Positions 1 to 12,666 are shown, counted from the first letter of the stretch. The stretch is DNA of 64,000 nt from Massospora cicadina (GCA_022478985.1 JAKSZP010014904.1:1-64000), one strand, 5' to 3'. Numbers and translations: made by a program. Notes: generated by a model from the sequence alone, not told the origin.

Positions 1-306
1 ATTTTTATTCAATAGTTAAAAAACTTGAGAGCATAGTTGTGTCTAGTTACTGGACAATGTTTAAGCTTTACTGTACCATTTTATCTAATATCATACTATG
101 ATATTATCATTGCACCTTGTCTTTTTACTCTTAAAGAGGAACAACTGTGTTTTTTAAACTACTTAGTGACTGGTTTCATTCGCCTAAATTACAACTAAAA
201 ACAGCATCATTTAGTAATATGATAATACAGATAGATTTAACTTTCAAGGATTAGTTTAAATTATAAAGCGTTTAACCAAAGTGTATTTTTAAAGAGCTCA
301 TTTTTT
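1..306. other. AT-rich sequence, no feature seen
   Basis: No ORF of note, repeat or RNA gene is visible in this stretch before the foldback element. Confidence 0.6.
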
Positions 307-1246
307 TAATATAAAAAAAGTATTCAAGGTGGGTCAACCTTTGGACAATTACCACACCAAGAATTTTCTAGCCAGTACAGGTTTCAAACTTGTATTGAAC
401 AAAATGTGCACTAGGGTGGAAGCAGGAATTACCCTGCCAGGCTAACCCTTTTTTAATATTATTATAGTTTATTGTAAAATGTAAATAAGTTCTATATCTC
501 TCCTAAATTACTGACCTGTGAAAAAACTCAGCACAGATATACTATAAAAATAGAATAAATAATTATTTTTAAATAGTAATAAGATAGATAAAAAGATACC
601 AGATATGAAATATTTATAGAACGCTTCATAATTGGTACATTAATTTTGCTTAGTGATATAATGTTATTTGGTTACTTTAGTAGACTCAATTTATTTCTGC
701 TAAGATGTTGGTTTTTATTTGCTTAACTCAATAAACTCAATAGTTTTGGAATGTGATGAATGTTTTGCTAATTTGAATGGCACATTGATCTCATCTAAAA
801 GATTTGATTCTTAAATGAATTGATAAGTTTATTTACTCAATAGATTTTTTGATATTGTCTAGAATCTACGATCTAAAATAAGCATTAAGTAATATATGAT
901 AATGTAACATCGATGAATCCCCCCCTTGGGTTGGGACCATCTAGTACTAAAAAAATATATGATAATGTAAACATTTGAGTAATGTTGCTGATTTTCTATG
1001 GTATAATAGTATAACAGTAAGTCAGTAAATATATATATATTTCATTTAGATGGAATCTAAAAATTATTATCATGCCCTTACGCCTTTACTATTATATATT
1101 ATTCTAATTCTAGGGTGGTTAGCCTGGCAGATAAAACTGCTTCCACCCTAGTGCAGGCTTTAAATTCAAAACCTGTACTAGCTAGAAAATTCTTGGTGTG
1201 GTATGTGTCATAAAGTTGACCCACCTTCAGATATTTTTTATATTAT
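307..1246. mobile_element. Foldback / long-TIR DNA element
   Basis: Two inverted arms of about 165 bp (roughly 307-475 and 1085-1246) bracket AT-rich DNA. The left arm contains AAGGTGGGTCAAC, ACCACACCAAGAATTTTCTAG and CACTAGGGTGGAAGCAG, and the right arm carries their reverse complements in the opposite order. The arms differ by scattered substitutions and short indels, so the element is old. No transposase ORF lies between them, which fits a non-autonomous MITE or foldback element. The similarity fades into A/T runs at both ends, so neither the exact termini nor a target duplication can be fixed. Two inverted copies of one dispersed repeat remain possible. Confidence 0.65.
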
Positions 1247-1494
1247 TCCAATTTTATAAAAGTTACTTTTCTCTTTTTGCTTTTGTGATATTTGTTCTCT
1301 GGTTTTAATGTTTCATATAAACACTTTATACAGCACTATATCCCTATACTATTGACTCAAGTTAGATTTTAAATTTTTACTAAACTAGCATTAGTTAAAT
1401 GGACTATACTAAGGCATAGGGATAAACTTAATAAAACAATATTTCAGTAATGCAGCCAAATTTTTGACTTTATAATCTCTATAAAGTTACTAAG

Positions 1495-1640
1495 TTTGAT
1501 TTTATTTGGGGAAGGCCAACCGGGGGATAGACAATTCCTGTAAAACAACAAGAAAGAAACACAAAGACAAAATGAAAAGGCATCTCAGAGGAGTCAGATC
1601 TACATCCTGTTGACAGCGGGCCTGCGAGTGGCAGAAGAGG
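1495..1640 (-). repeat. LINE 3' tail shared with ORF1-only retroposons
   Basis: The last ~130 bp of the minus-strand LINE (T-rich run, TGTTTTACAGGAATTGTC, then CCCCCGGTTGGC and CAAATAAAATC) matches the 3' ends at 28800-28922 and 45790-45906. A common 3' tail is what a LINE RT recognises when it primes, so it probably marks one mobilisation family. Confidence 0.7.
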
Positions 1641-2649
1641 GGAGGTGTCAGGGAATGTTTGCTCTAATACAGAATATAAATGAAGGAAAGGGTCCATAAC
1701 TAGAAACCAAGATAGGGACCATGAGGAAACCAACTGGCGTGGCGTGGTGGCAGAGGGCCAAACAACCAGGAACTGTAGCCCAAAGGTGAGAGTGGAAATG
1801 ACAGACGGCTTTACAAAATGGTGGGTACAGTTCAAAAAAGCGTCCAGGACAATGGAATGTATCATCCATAATGCAATTGCTACAATTAAGGCTATAAGAG
1901 ATGGAGGAAGGGGGAATACATGTTAAAATCAATGATGTTTTCAAACAGGCTAAAAGCCTGCGTTAAATTTTGTGAAAGAAACGCATAACTTCACGCCAGA
2001 TCGCCTGAGATGGCGATAATCTTCCAAACGGTGGACTAAAGACCCATATTGGATTCACACTGCACATGGAGATTGAGAGGCGCTGGACCACTTAGCAGTG
2101 TGGAACACCCTCTTCAGGCATCTCCAAACATAAGTTCGAACTCTGGGCTGCAATTAAAGGATGGCGAGTCTCAATGTAACTATTCTTGACTGTCATTGAA
2201 GTCCAAAAATGGGCTCAAAACTGAAATAAGTAAAGAGAGGTTGAATAAAGAAAAGTGGAGAGAACATAGACTATTTTATTGCGTTTATAAAGCTTCAATA
2301 TTTATAGGTCGCGTGGGGACATGATACTTCAGGGACCTTTGTGGCCTTGTATAAGCAAGATCTTCTACTGCCTTTCAGATCAACCGCCTGGATGGTGCCC
2401 TCATTGTACTGCGTCGTCCTCATAACCGCAGCTTTGGGGCAGCGCCACTCATGATTTGGGAAGTGGGCATGTGATTCCTGAAGGTTATTACATCAATTCT
2501 CATATGCGTGATGCTTCCTAATCAAATATAGTTCTCATGCCTTCAGGATAGGGTTCTGTTCGCGCTGGTTCAAGAGTCAATCAGTTAAGGCTTGATTAAG
2601 AAGCAGGGATTTTGGCTTTCTAGTCATCTCAATCCTGACAGTGAGAATG

Positions 2650-4000
2650 CCTTCAAATGGCCTTCTGGGTGTCCTTAGAGTAAGGGTTTTTTAAAATGTC
2701 AAGATAATCAACACAGGCAATAGTACTTGGATGGTGAGGTGCCATTTTGTGCAAAACAACTTTTCCAGGAACTTCTTAAGTGTAAAAGGGAGCAGGGAGA
2801 CCCCTCAGGGAAGTGTAACCACTGATGTAGATCCTCCATTCTGCGCTCCACATGGTTAGGAGTATCCACTTGAAGTGGTAAGAGGCCCCATTAGGCCTGG
2901 AGCAGAGAGATGAGAAGCCAGATAGTTGAGCAGTTAGTCAGGGTGGTCTTGATTGTGAAGGCAAAGAGTGCAGAAAAAGTTGGACTGTGCCACGTGAGAC
3001 AGTGTTGGGTAGGGAAAGCGGGGTTAGTTACCTGGCAATCCAAAAGCCAAGTTTACTGAACGCATGGTCCACATAGCTGATAAGTCTCATACCTCCACTG
3101 TGACGTGGGCCAAACAGGACATCAAGATGCACAAGGGGAGGGCGGCCTAGCCATAACCACCCTTGGACAAGGGCAAAGAGTGTTGCAAAGAATGAGGGTG
3201 AAAAAGCAATAGCGTATGCAGAGTACCAAAGGATGGACAGAAGTAGTGAGTTGCCAACCACTACCTGGCCAGTCAGTCTAGTTTGCTGGCCTCTGAGGAA
3301 AAATTTGTTTGATTACTTTGTCTAGAATGTGATTTTTTATCACGGTGGTGGCATATCCTCCTAACTCCAGCATACTTCCAGGTGGCGTACTAGACCAATA
3401 GAGGGCCTGGAAGAAAATGGAAGCAAAAGAGGGCTATGTGATGACTGCCTAGGTAAGTAAACAAGGGTTTGTGAAGCTGTAATAAGCTGCTGATTGGAGG
3501 CGGAAGATGACCAGCGAGTTTGATAATTACCAAGAAGAATTATCTCGGTTTTGTTGGCATTGAGGGTTGCATTATTAACCCTAGAAACTCTTGAATAGTA
3601 GATTAAAGGACGTGTGCATTATGGTTATTAGTGCTACTGGACACACAATCTCAGCAAATGCCAGTATCCTGACTGGTGCCTGGCCTTCCACAGGAACACC
3701 CGCAAGATATGTATTTGCATTGTGGAGAAGTAAGTCAAGTTCAAAGTTATTTAAAAGGGGGCTCAAAGGGTCACCCTGACGGAGACCCCTTTGGGGCAAT
3801 CCAAATCAGCGAGGAAATCTGAGCCATGGATTTTTATTGTGGATGATTCAGTAAGCAACATTGCCCAATTGATGAAGTGATAAGGAAGCTATAACTTATG
3901 GAAGCAAGCCCAAGGGTAAGTCCAGTTAACACGGTTATAGTTTTTTTGTTGATCCAAGAATACAAGCGTACTAAGAGCAGGAGGTTGGAAGACGTTGGCT
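2650..4000 (-). pseudogene. LINE ORF2, reverse transcriptase and thumb
   Basis: The minus-strand ORF 3799-3581 contains QRGLRQGDPLSPLL, a hallmark of LINE reverse transcriptase, followed by ILAFAEIV where the family has the catalytic F/YADD motif, so the second and third positions of the active site are altered here. Downstream pieces (NANKTEIILLG near 3560; GQVVVGNSLLLSILWY near 3270; GPRHSGGM near 3110) match the RT thumb and connection layout of Tad/L1-like LINEs. Multiple stops break the frame. Confidence 0.75.
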
Positions 4001-5029
4001 ACTGTGTAGACGTTATCCCATATGGATCTTCTGGGTATGAAGCAAAATTATGCAGGGGATATTACTTCAGAGGCAACTTCCCAAGGCGCTTAGCCATGAT
4101 TTTAGTAAAGATTTTGTATCAGTACTAGTAAGAAAGATAGGGCGCCAGTTTTCTAAATACAACCTATTATATTTTTAAACAAATTTGCCATATATGCCTC
4201 TTGGCCACCAGGGAGGAGGCATGTCTCCAACAGACATTTATTTATAGAGAATAAAAGTAGGTTGGATATACTAGAAAAATATTTTTTATATAAATATCTC
4301 ATAAGGATTCCCATCAGGGATTGGAAATTTCCCGTGTGGCGCACGGGAATAGCAAACTAGAGTGTATCAACTGAAATTAAATTTATTAAGTTTAGATATC
4401 TAGTGATGGTGCAGATAAGTGCACTATTGAGGAATGAGTTGAGATTGGTAGGCACAAAGGGTCATACATGTACAACTTAGATTGTACTTGTAAAAGCAGA
4501 GGTCACCTTTTCCAGAATATCTGCAATGTAATTTTCCGTCCACTGAACCTTGGCTCAGGTCATGTTTGATTTAGTAGAGAAAAACTGGCATAAGAAATAG
4601 GTGAAACATGTCTTTCCCACTGTTATATTTATCTTTGCATTGAACACTAACGCGGTTTTGGTGTTCTCTTACCAGTGCATTCAAGTGAACAGACACCTCA
4701 GACCACTTGCGGCCTCATTCAGGGCTGTAACCTGCAGCATGGGCATTGCTTTCTAGGTGATCCACTTCCACTAAAGTACGCTAATGATCTCCAAGGCAGC
4801 ATGGGAGTGTCATAACATTATGCGGCAAGTCTGGGAAACTTTGTGTAAATTAAAGGCAGACCATATAGCGAGAGGATCGGCAAAGAGAGGAGTAAAAAAC
4901 TCCTATGCTAAAGATGTGGGTTTAAACCCATGTGTGAGTATAGGTAAACTGAGATTAACAGGGCGAATCTTAATTTAACTGGGCGCCTGTGCCACTAGTT
5001 ATGATGGAATAAAAGACACCAAAACCAGT

Positions 5030-5610
5030 TTTAGTTGAAAAATTCAAATTTAGTGGTGTTAAATTGTAAAATTTTTGGGCAAAAAACTAATGATGCAAAA
5101 ATGAGGTCTAAGCGCAACATAAACAGCAGCTTACCATTGTTTACATGAGGACGAGTCATGTTAGGAAGAAGGTACAAGTTTAGGAGGGTATCAAAGGGGC
5201 CCCAGATAGCCTTCAAGACGCAAAGTTCAACGTTTTCCTCTAGGGGATCAACTATAGAAGGCCTTCATCCTGTGACTGGGTTCGCCCAACAATCATATCA
5301 CCAACCACAAAGGCATTATGTGGAAGGTGAATGAGAGCACGTCAGAAAAAATTCCCAATGAACCTATTCACAGGTCAGGGCATAAATGCTAGTGATCGTA
5401 TGAACTTCATCACACCATGAGAATGTAATGGCCAGTACGCGGCCATTTAAAAAGTAGTTTTGAGAATAAATTGGAAATTACTGTTTCCTGTAATAGCACC
5501 CCGCAGTGAAATAACCAAAATGATACAGTAAGTAGGAGCATGCATGCCCATGCTTCCTTATCTCCTTGCAGACAGCGGGTTTTCTGTATTGCCAGGATGT
5601 CCACAGGTAG
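5030..5610 (-). pseudogene. LINE ORF2, APE endonuclease domain
   Basis: The minus-strand frame starting at 5604 reads MDILAIQKTRCLQGDKEAW, the N-terminal ILAIQET-type signature of the apurinic endonuclease domain that nicks target DNA for LINE priming. Further on are remnants of the GDFND motif around 5300 and LRLDLIFAS near 5090, the counterpart of the family's SRxDxI motif. Several stops and frame changes separate these blocks, so the enzyme cannot be made from this copy. The RT lies about 1.2 kb downstream in the same orientation, the order expected of LINE ORF2. Confidence 0.7.
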
Positions 5611-5699
5611 GGTTTTTAGGAAACTCAGCTTCTTGAATCAAGATGGAGAGTACTTGAGTCCACAATGTTCAACATACCAATTTCCACTAAGGCGCTCAA

Positions 5700-7100
5700 A
5701 ACGCCTCTGGTGTGATTGGGAGGGCCCCAAGACCTACCTCTTTGCTTTCCATGGGCACCATGGTGTCCCTACTGCAAGTACCATACTGGTGCGCAGGGAC
5801 AGTAGTGTAAATTAAAAAAGCTTTAAGGCTGCAGATTTGGATTTTTTGGGGAGCATGAGTTTATACGTTATGGTGCACTTGTGGTGAACCATCAGTGGGT
5901 TCATTTTAATTTGGTTGGTATTTGGCGGGGGACTTAGTTCTGGTCAGTGTGCAGGTTGCATGCACAGGTGTGCAAAGTCCTGGGAATTGGCAAAACCTGA
6001 TTGGCTGGAAGATTGGTTTTTTGAAGTTGCAGAAAAGTCCACCTTGTCATCCTGAATCTGTCCAGGCGAGATGGGGGTCGCTTCCAAGGCCTCCGCCTTG
6101 GAAGCAGCCTTATGAGCCTGATCGGCCTTCTTACATTCCTTTGGGGACATGAATTTATTTTAATATACTGGCGGGTTTGCTCCAGTAGAAGGTGATAGTA
6201 GTATCAACTACCTATTCGTTGTCAGTGGATTCATCCTTTGCCTCAGAAACATACTCATATTTCTTCAGCCCTCTTTGACAGGGCAGGTGTGTACTTTGTG
6301 ACAAACAGCATTGCAGAAGGTGCATATGGTCAGTGCGCTATCCACTGGTTCCTGGAAAACTTGTCTTCTTCCCATCAATCATAAGGGTATTTAAATGGGG
6401 GATTCTAGTGAGATTCTCCGCGGTATCTTTTTATGGGGTAATAACTGCAATAGCCTTGTCCAAACCAGGGTTAGGCATAAGTAAAAAGCTTTGCCTTTTA
6501 TATGCTTAAATTTCTCTATAGAAGATAAGACCAGGATGGAAGTGTTCAATGATTCTGTGAGTTTCATTAATTGGAGGTAATAAAAAGAAAAGAAAGACGT
6601 TTTTAGATTGCGTCAAATATGTGCACTTAGTCACAACCACCCGTTGACTATCCAGGAGGTTGATCAACGCGCACTTGTGCAGCATCATTTACCTCTTGCA
6701 CCGTTTTGAACCCAAGGTCCAACCATCCACAGATGAGAGTATAGACATCACATTAGTTAGTGTGCGGGAAGTATTCATTCAAATATTCACTAAACTTTTC
6801 CCAAAGGCTGTTAAATCTGTCCCAGGAACATCAAATTCCATTTTACACCAAAGACAATGGTTGAGAATGGGATATATTGATATACTCATTACATCTTGTT
6901 TGCCATTTCAAAAAACCCACAAGGTAATTTACCCAAGATTTCTTATCTTTTTGCCTGTCTGCCAAATTCTCTGGGGCATTTATTTACCTTGGACGAAGAA
7001 ATAATGTCAATGTGCCCTTTATCACATTTTTCAAGCCTTACCATGCTTTGGGAGTTCACTCATCTTCGCCAATATAGATTAATATACTAACAGTCTTGAT
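5700..7100 (-). pseudogene. Probable LINE ORF1 remnant (5' part)
   Basis: This minus-strand stretch lies upstream of the endonuclease, where an ORF1 nucleic-acid-binding protein would be expected. The frames are badly broken; the longest surviving piece (6150-5944) is Lys/Ala/Gln/Ser-rich with no recognisable domain. I see no zinc knuckle or RRM motif. Assignment to ORF1 rests on position alone. Confidence 0.3.
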
Positions 7101-7162
7101 TTGAATCTATTGTAAGGATGATTTCAACGATAAAAAAGCTTCAATTCTTATAAAGTTCTTAT

Positions 7163-9178
7163 GATCATACTTATTATTTTCATCTCTACCTTTAAAAGCA
7201 TTACTCATTGTAAATATAAGTAAGAGTGCATAATATATACCTCTAAACTTAATTCTATATATCCTATACTAGATTATGTTGCATATACTTCTTAATACAA
7301 TCAATATGTTTTACTCAGCGCTGATTAAGTTTATAATTTATCAGTTTACACTAAACAATTTTACCAATCTTATTATTCAATATTTTGATAAGTTTAATAA
7401 TTAATCTATCAATCAAATCACTTGAAAATTTTCTTCCCTATAACCATAACAATTGTCCCATTGAGGCAACTAAACACCCACCAAACCGCTTAACCAAAAT
7501 CCGTTGTCCTACTAAATTGACCAAATGATCCTCAAACACTTTTTCAACCATTAGGTTTATCAAGTCAAACAAATAATAACTAACTATTTAGTAAATCTAT
7601 TGAACTATTTAAATAACCAAACGCTTTCAAATACTAATCTTGATGCTATTCTCACTGTATAAAGTAATAGAATAATATTACTTCAGAAATACATAATGAA
7701 GCTTTAATGAAATTTTTATGGATAAGCTAAAGGACTTATAATATAATGAAAACACACTTCAAAAGATCTATATTGTTTTTACTAATAAGTTTGGTGGTTA
7801 TTAGTTAATTTTGGAATACTTAATTGCACCTAAACTTACAAAGGGCTTTGTGAAGCCTCTGAAGTACTAGTTCCATCATATTTTATGTTGAAGAAAGCTT
7901 CTCATATATGCAATTATTCTTCGTTACAGTAGTCAGTATTTGTTATAAAAATTTGTATTGGCCATGATTTTGTTAGTGGCGCAGATGGATTAAATTCTAG
8001 AAAATGGATAATTAAATTTAATTATACCTGAAATAATTAGTTTTAAAAAATAGGGTTCAGGATTTTATACTTACAAAAATTGTAAAGGGATAAAAGGTTT
8101 TAGGGTATCAAAATATTCTAGATAAAATAAATTAACAAAATTTGTAAGAGTGAACTAAGTGAGAATATATTCCTGATAGTTCCAACGTCTTAGTTTTCTT
8201 ATTACACTCCCCCTATTTTTATAATGATAATTTAAGGAGATTTTCATTTATGTCAGGCTGATAGGGATTCCATCCAGAGTTCTTAAGTTCTAGTTCTCAT
8301 ATGGCAAGGCTTTGGCTATTCAGAAGGGCACCTATATAATGAGGGTTGTTTATTTGTGATTTTGAGTTGAGTTATATATTTCAGAAACTTAAGACAATAT
8401 ATACTACGGTGAAATTATAAATATTTATCTAGATATCATAGCAAATTTTTTAGTCAGACTGTTCTTGGGAGGCCTCAACAGCATTTTTTATTAAGTCAAC
8501 TCGGGTCTTGTTTTACAAAATTTAAATGATTAAGACAGGTTGACACTTGTTTCAGTTAGAGGTCTATATGAGGCTCATTTAGTAGTGTTTTTGATTTTGG
8601 TGTGGTATGTTAATAGTATTATGGATAGTTGTTTTTATCAGATCATGGAATTATCCGCACAGTTTCCTCAGGGCATATACCAAAGTTTGATTGAGACTTT
8701 TGGGCAAACCTTACATTTAGGTTGTAAGAAGTTGTCATGGAATGCTTTTTTTGGATTTGAGAAATTATCTCAGCGGCCAAACTTTTTTTAATTGTGACCT
8801 CTTGTCAGATAATATTGTCATGAGGATTCATAGGTTATAAAACTTTCTTTGTATATTATTTGGGCTGCAGTAAGTTCAACAGCCTTTAAAATAGCTCTAG
8901 ATAAGAGCTTTTTTTAAAATACCTAGTAGGGACTAAATATATTTTGCAAAATTGCTGGATATAGAGAATTTCCCTATAAAACAACTTCTCCATAGATTAG
9001 AAAGGATTGTTGGTGATAATTGAGTTGAGAGGTTTGTGATGGTTGGATTGGCTGGCAAATACTTTGTAGCATGGCAGGTACTGACATAGTTTTTATACAT
9101 TGGAATAAGAGTTAGTCCACCAGTATATGTAGAACTTTTGTTCTTAAGTAGATTTTTGCCCAAACGTCTAGCGTCATT
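7163..9178. other. AT-rich intergenic sequence
   Basis: Apart from the dispersed repeat at 7886-8206, nothing is recognisable here. The longest ORF (8540-8791, 83 codons) has no family signature and is probably fortuitous. Confidence 0.5.
7886..8206 (+). repeat. Dispersed repeat, copy 1 (possible solo LTR)
   Basis: This stretch is similar to 46072-46380. Shared pieces include CATAT(A)TGCAATTATT, a TATTGGCC block, GATGG(G)ATAAATTC and TTTTAG-ATAAAATAAA. It begins TGTTGAAG and ends ATTACA, as a solo LTR would, but no target duplication is visible and no coding sequence is present. Confidence 0.45.
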
Positions 9179-9722
9179 ATTGAATTTTTTATAATAAAAC
9201 TAAAGGCTGGGTCCTTTAAAGGCTACATATTTATTAGTGTTATAGCTTCAAAGGAATCTTCTAGTAGACTCTGGGTCTTTATGTAAATCTCATGACAGAA
9301 TAGATGCCATCAAGGAAAATTTATGTTACTTTGAACAGGCAAAACTTCAAGTTTTACTAGACAAAAAGCATGGATACAAACGAAAAGTTAATTAGAACAG
9401 GGGATATCTATAAATTAATCAAAGTCTAGGATTGAGTATGGTATAATAATTTCTGAAACAATGCAGCGGAATGTGGATAATTCCAGTGGACATGATCTTT
9501 CCCAATTGTTTTGGCAGACTTAGATGATCTCTAAATGGCAAGATCTTTATTAATAATTCATAGAATTCAAATGGAATGCAGAATTATAGTTGCTTGTATT
9601 GGAGCTCATCGTTCATTGCAATTTTGGTAGTTTCTGTGACTGTGGAACTCCCTTGAGCGGATTTTAAATTATCTGGCATTTGAACTTCATCCAAACTAAT
9701 TCAAATACCATCATTATCAACA
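9179..9722 (-). repeat. Element A 3' LTR
   Basis: Diverged direct copy of 16209-16760. Shared blocks include AAAGGCTGGGTCCTTT near 9202, TAGTAGACTCTGGGTC near 9260 and CATTTGAACTT near 9679. On the minus strand it starts TGTTGATAATGATGG just after a GGGGGCAT purine tract, as element 3's LTR does (TGTTGAGGATTC after GGGGGCAT). Confidence 0.75.
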
Positions 9723-10159
9723 ATGCCCCCATCAAGATTTTTCTGAGGAGGGACATAGATCCAAAGAAACTGATCATGGACTTAATTTTACATTAAATCC
9801 TGGTTTGATATAGATGACTTATTACTCCAGTATTTGACAATAAATCACTTGATACAGTCCTGACCATAGTGTATAAAGTTTATGAACCCAACCTCCTGGT
9901 TGGTGGTGATAAAATAAGACCAGCTCCCCTAGCTAGTACTCAGGAAAATCTGGTTTCTGGTAGTTGCTTCAATATGCCTCTCATTTACTGATAGTCCCCA
10001 TAGACTTTGAGAATAAAAACTGTAGCCAAAATAATTCATCCGCCAGCCTTTGCATTGTTATCTCAGTTCTTTCCAGTGTAAAGGTTTTCAATATGAGTTT
10101 AACACTTGAGTGTAACATTGTCTCTCGCCTATATAGAGCTCAAAAGGGTGATATTTAAA

Positions 10160-11480
10160 AAACTCAATGGTAGCTCATTTAATATTTCATTAGAGCTGCC
10201 AGAAGATATTTATTCCACCAAGATGGATTGGATTGCGCCATCTTGCAGAACATTTTAACTAGAGTGCTATTCGCTCATTCTACTTCTGCATTGGTAGCAG
10301 GGTGATATGGGGTAGTAAAGGAGGGATAAGTATTTATTAGCAAATTAAGGTCAAAAGATTACTTGAGATATGAAGTTGATGCCATTATTAGACAATATCA
10401 CCTTCAGGCTACCGTGGAAGGTTAATACCTGTTTAAGTAAAAATTAAGTGGTCGCCTTATAAGTGGGGGGCAACTGAGATGGCCTCAACCCATTTTATGA
10501 AGTGATCAACCGCTAGTATAATATACTAGTATCCATGCATTGTCGTAGGTAGTGGACCAACAACATCAATGCTGACGGTAGCAAATGGGGCATAGGACTC
10601 ATGACCTGGTGTTTATACGTCAGATTGGGACCTTTCTAGCTAGCAAAAATAAGATAGTAATTGATGACGTCTTGATCAACTCAATCATTCTTTCCCAGTA
10701 GCACCGTTCTTGCAACCACTGATGAAGTTTCTTTATGGCGCCATGACCTACAGTTTAATGACCTTCAAGAGAAGTTTCTGTTCTAGCTGATGGGCAGAGA
10801 AAGACAACTAAGAGTTTCCAACCTGTTTATATATTAATCCATCCTTAATATGGTCCACTCAGTTATTTTCTTCAATTGTTGCTGATCCGCAGGAGTCTCT
10901 TGGCTCCGTTACTCAAATCTCCTGATAAGGTCATAAATCTGATTTTCCTCAGAGGCGTAGAAAATCAGAATGGGTAGTTAGTGCAATATGTCAGCATTTT
11001 GGTGTATCATTATGGCGCGATGGAAAATGGAAAAGTCATAATTTTGAAGCTTTTCATACCCAGCAGGCCAGCCGTTCATCCAGATCCTTATTTGTTGTAA
11101 ACACTATAGAGAGACATGGTCCATACTTACTGTAAAATGGTTCCCATATAGGATAGGACTAAAATTCTCAATGACAAGTAGAAAGCTAAGAATTCACACT
11201 CAGTAATGCTGTAATTCCTCTCCAATTGAGTTAGTGTTTTACTGATGTACACTTTAGGAGGATCAACTTTATTTGCATCTAGCTGTTCCATAATGACCCC
11301 AAAACTAAATTACTAGCATCAGTAAAAAGAATGATTGGTTTGTAAAACTCAGGATGTATCAAGTCATGGGCGGTTATGAGTTTTCCTTAGGGTGTCAAAG
11401 GCTTGTTGTTGAGTCTCTTCCCATTGGAATGAAACTTCTTGTGGAGCAGATTAGTCAGTAGTTCAGTGAGCTCAGCAATG
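10160..11480 (-). pseudogene. Element A RNase H and integrase
   Basis: After the RT, minus-strand frames carry a decayed RNase H region (about 11400-10900). Near 10750 is a zinc-binding block, HxTVGHGAIKKLHQWLQERC, corresponding to HQTVGHGVVAK in element 3. Near 10570 the integrase core begins, INVVGPLPTTMHGY then LAVDHFIKWVEAI, with the first Asp of the DDE triad. Frames change several times, so the integrase is dead. Confidence 0.7.
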
Positions 11481-11828
11481 TGTGGGATAAATTGTTGGTA
11501 ATAGCTAACCATCTCAAGAAAAACCTGGATATCACTTAATCTGGATTGTTGAGTATCTTCTCAATTGTGACCACTTCCCTGGCAGTGGGTGATCCCTTCC
11601 CAGATAACTTTATTCCTGAAAAATTCCATGTCAGTTTGTAAGTACCTACGTTTGGCTGTTTTAGCTTCAGTGACACAGAGCGGAGATGTTCAAACGCTTC
11701 CTTCAGATGAGTGAGGTGTTTGTTGAAATTACACAAGAACACGAGCATATCATCAAGGTAGACTAACACACATGAAATTTTAAAGTCCCCTAACAGGCCA
11801 TACATCGCCCTTTGGAATGTAGCTGGGG
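11480..11828 (-). pseudogene. Element A reverse transcriptase, C-terminal part
   Basis: The minus-strand reading continues the split RT: PATFQRAMYGLLGD, then VLVYLDDMLVF with an intact YLDD catalytic motif, then HLTHLKEAFEHL. The first codons join exactly to the fragment ending at 13486 once the solo LTR and one copy of the TGGGG duplication are removed. Confidence 0.8.
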
Positions 11829-12099
11829 TGTCATGGAAGCGGCTGATAAGAATTAGACTGGGCTCCCAGTTGGGGTGTGTGAGAACCCAGCTGAGAGCCC
11901 AGAATGCCAAGGGCACAGCAGTCCGTGCAACTAGAAGAAGGGGAGATCTAGTGGGGACGTGAGGAAAGAAGATGTTTATAAACATACCAAAGGCCCCCAA
12001 GGCAAACCAGATGGTTGCAATGGGGGCAACCGCGAGTCTTGTAGGGGCAACACCCAAGGGCAGGAGAGTGGGGAGGATGACAACTCCTCCAGGGTTCAC
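11829..12099 (-). pseudogene. LTR-encoded peptide, R-U5 block (solo LTR)
   Basis: Starting at the minus-strand ATG (12099), the frame runs to the LTR end and by chance on into the RT. It is hydrophobic. Pieces such as VPLAFWALSWVL and WEPSLIL align with VPLAFWFAVQVL and WQASLIL in element 1's LTR, and AFGMFI and TPLAF-type pieces recur in both LTRs of element 4. In a full element this block would open the polyprotein, as seen in element 1. Confidence 0.55.
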
Positions 12100-12506
12100 A
12101 GTTGCTGGACCTCAGTTATGAGTAGGTGAGTCTGTGCTCCAGAGAGGAGTGGCACAGGGCCCACCGCGCGGGCAGGGGTGCTGTCAGAGGGGTAAACAGA
12201 CCTGCGACAAGTGTTAATGCCTAGTCCTCCTTGGTTGGGGTACTCTGGAACCCTCAGGTGGGTGGGTTTAGCGGTGGACAAGCCAGGTGTGGAGGGTGAG
12301 TCCGCGGGCATCAGGGCAGGGGCGCCCTGAGGCTGCTCTTGTAGGGGAGCACTCTCGGAAAACCTGACAGCAAAGCAAACGGACAGGTTCACATTTGACG
12401 GGTACACAAAAATGGATGGAGAGTTGACTCCATCATCGAGAACTAGGCAGTTTACCACAGATACAATCCACCACCACGTGGTGGGTTGAGTGACCAGATG
12501 ACCCAT
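12096..12506 (-). pseudogene. LTR-encoded peptide, second U3 block (solo LTR)
   Basis: This 136-codon minus-strand frame contains VNCLVLDDGVNSPSIFVYP, then a Pro/Ser/Thr-rich tail. Element 1's LTRs have a weaker counterpart (VTALGTIDKG near 41670; VTASGTIDEG near 36755). It reads like part of a larger LTR protein, but the homology is less certain than for the first block and no function can be named. Confidence 0.4.
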
Positions 12507-12666
12507 TCAGCAATCATTGGGATGATTGTTTGGGTGGCAGCATGCTTTGCCAGATTGATCGGCAGAATTTTGAACAAGAAAACAAACAGGCGGAGTCCAC
12601 AGCAAGGCGTTTGGGGTATTCGGGCTTTATTTTAGCTTAAAGCACAGGGAGAATAGAGAATGAACT

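Larger units (their letters stand above)
1495..7148 (-). mobile_element. LINE (non-LTR retrotransposon), decayed
   Basis: On the minus strand this interval holds an APE-type endonuclease, then a LINE reverse transcriptase, then a 3' tail ending in CAAATAAAATC. The tail (TGTCTATCCCCCGGTTGGC followed shortly by CAAATAAAAT) is shared with the two ORF1-only retroposons at 27 kb and 43-46 kb. The 3' end lies near 1495. The 5' limit near 7148 is an inference: TATAAAGTTACTAA at 1480-1493 has an imperfect match, TATAAAGTTCTTAT, at 7149, which could be the target duplication. Total length near 5.6 kb would suit a two-ORF LINE. All frames are broken. Confidence 0.75.

Noticed and set aside
307..475. 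A tRNA-derived SINE, from GGTTTCAAAC resembling a B box
   Set aside because: No A box at the right spacing and no A-rich tail with direct repeats.
1028..1042. A short TA microsatellite
   Set aside because: Only about seven repeats in very AT-rich DNA; unremarkable.
8540..8791. An 83-codon ORF as a gene
   Set aside because: No motif, no neighbours and AT-rich surroundings; best seen as chance.
11536..12099. A 187-residue host protein on the minus strand
   Set aside because: It is a chance fusion: the first part is the end of the solo LTR and the second is the RT of element A resuming after the insertion.
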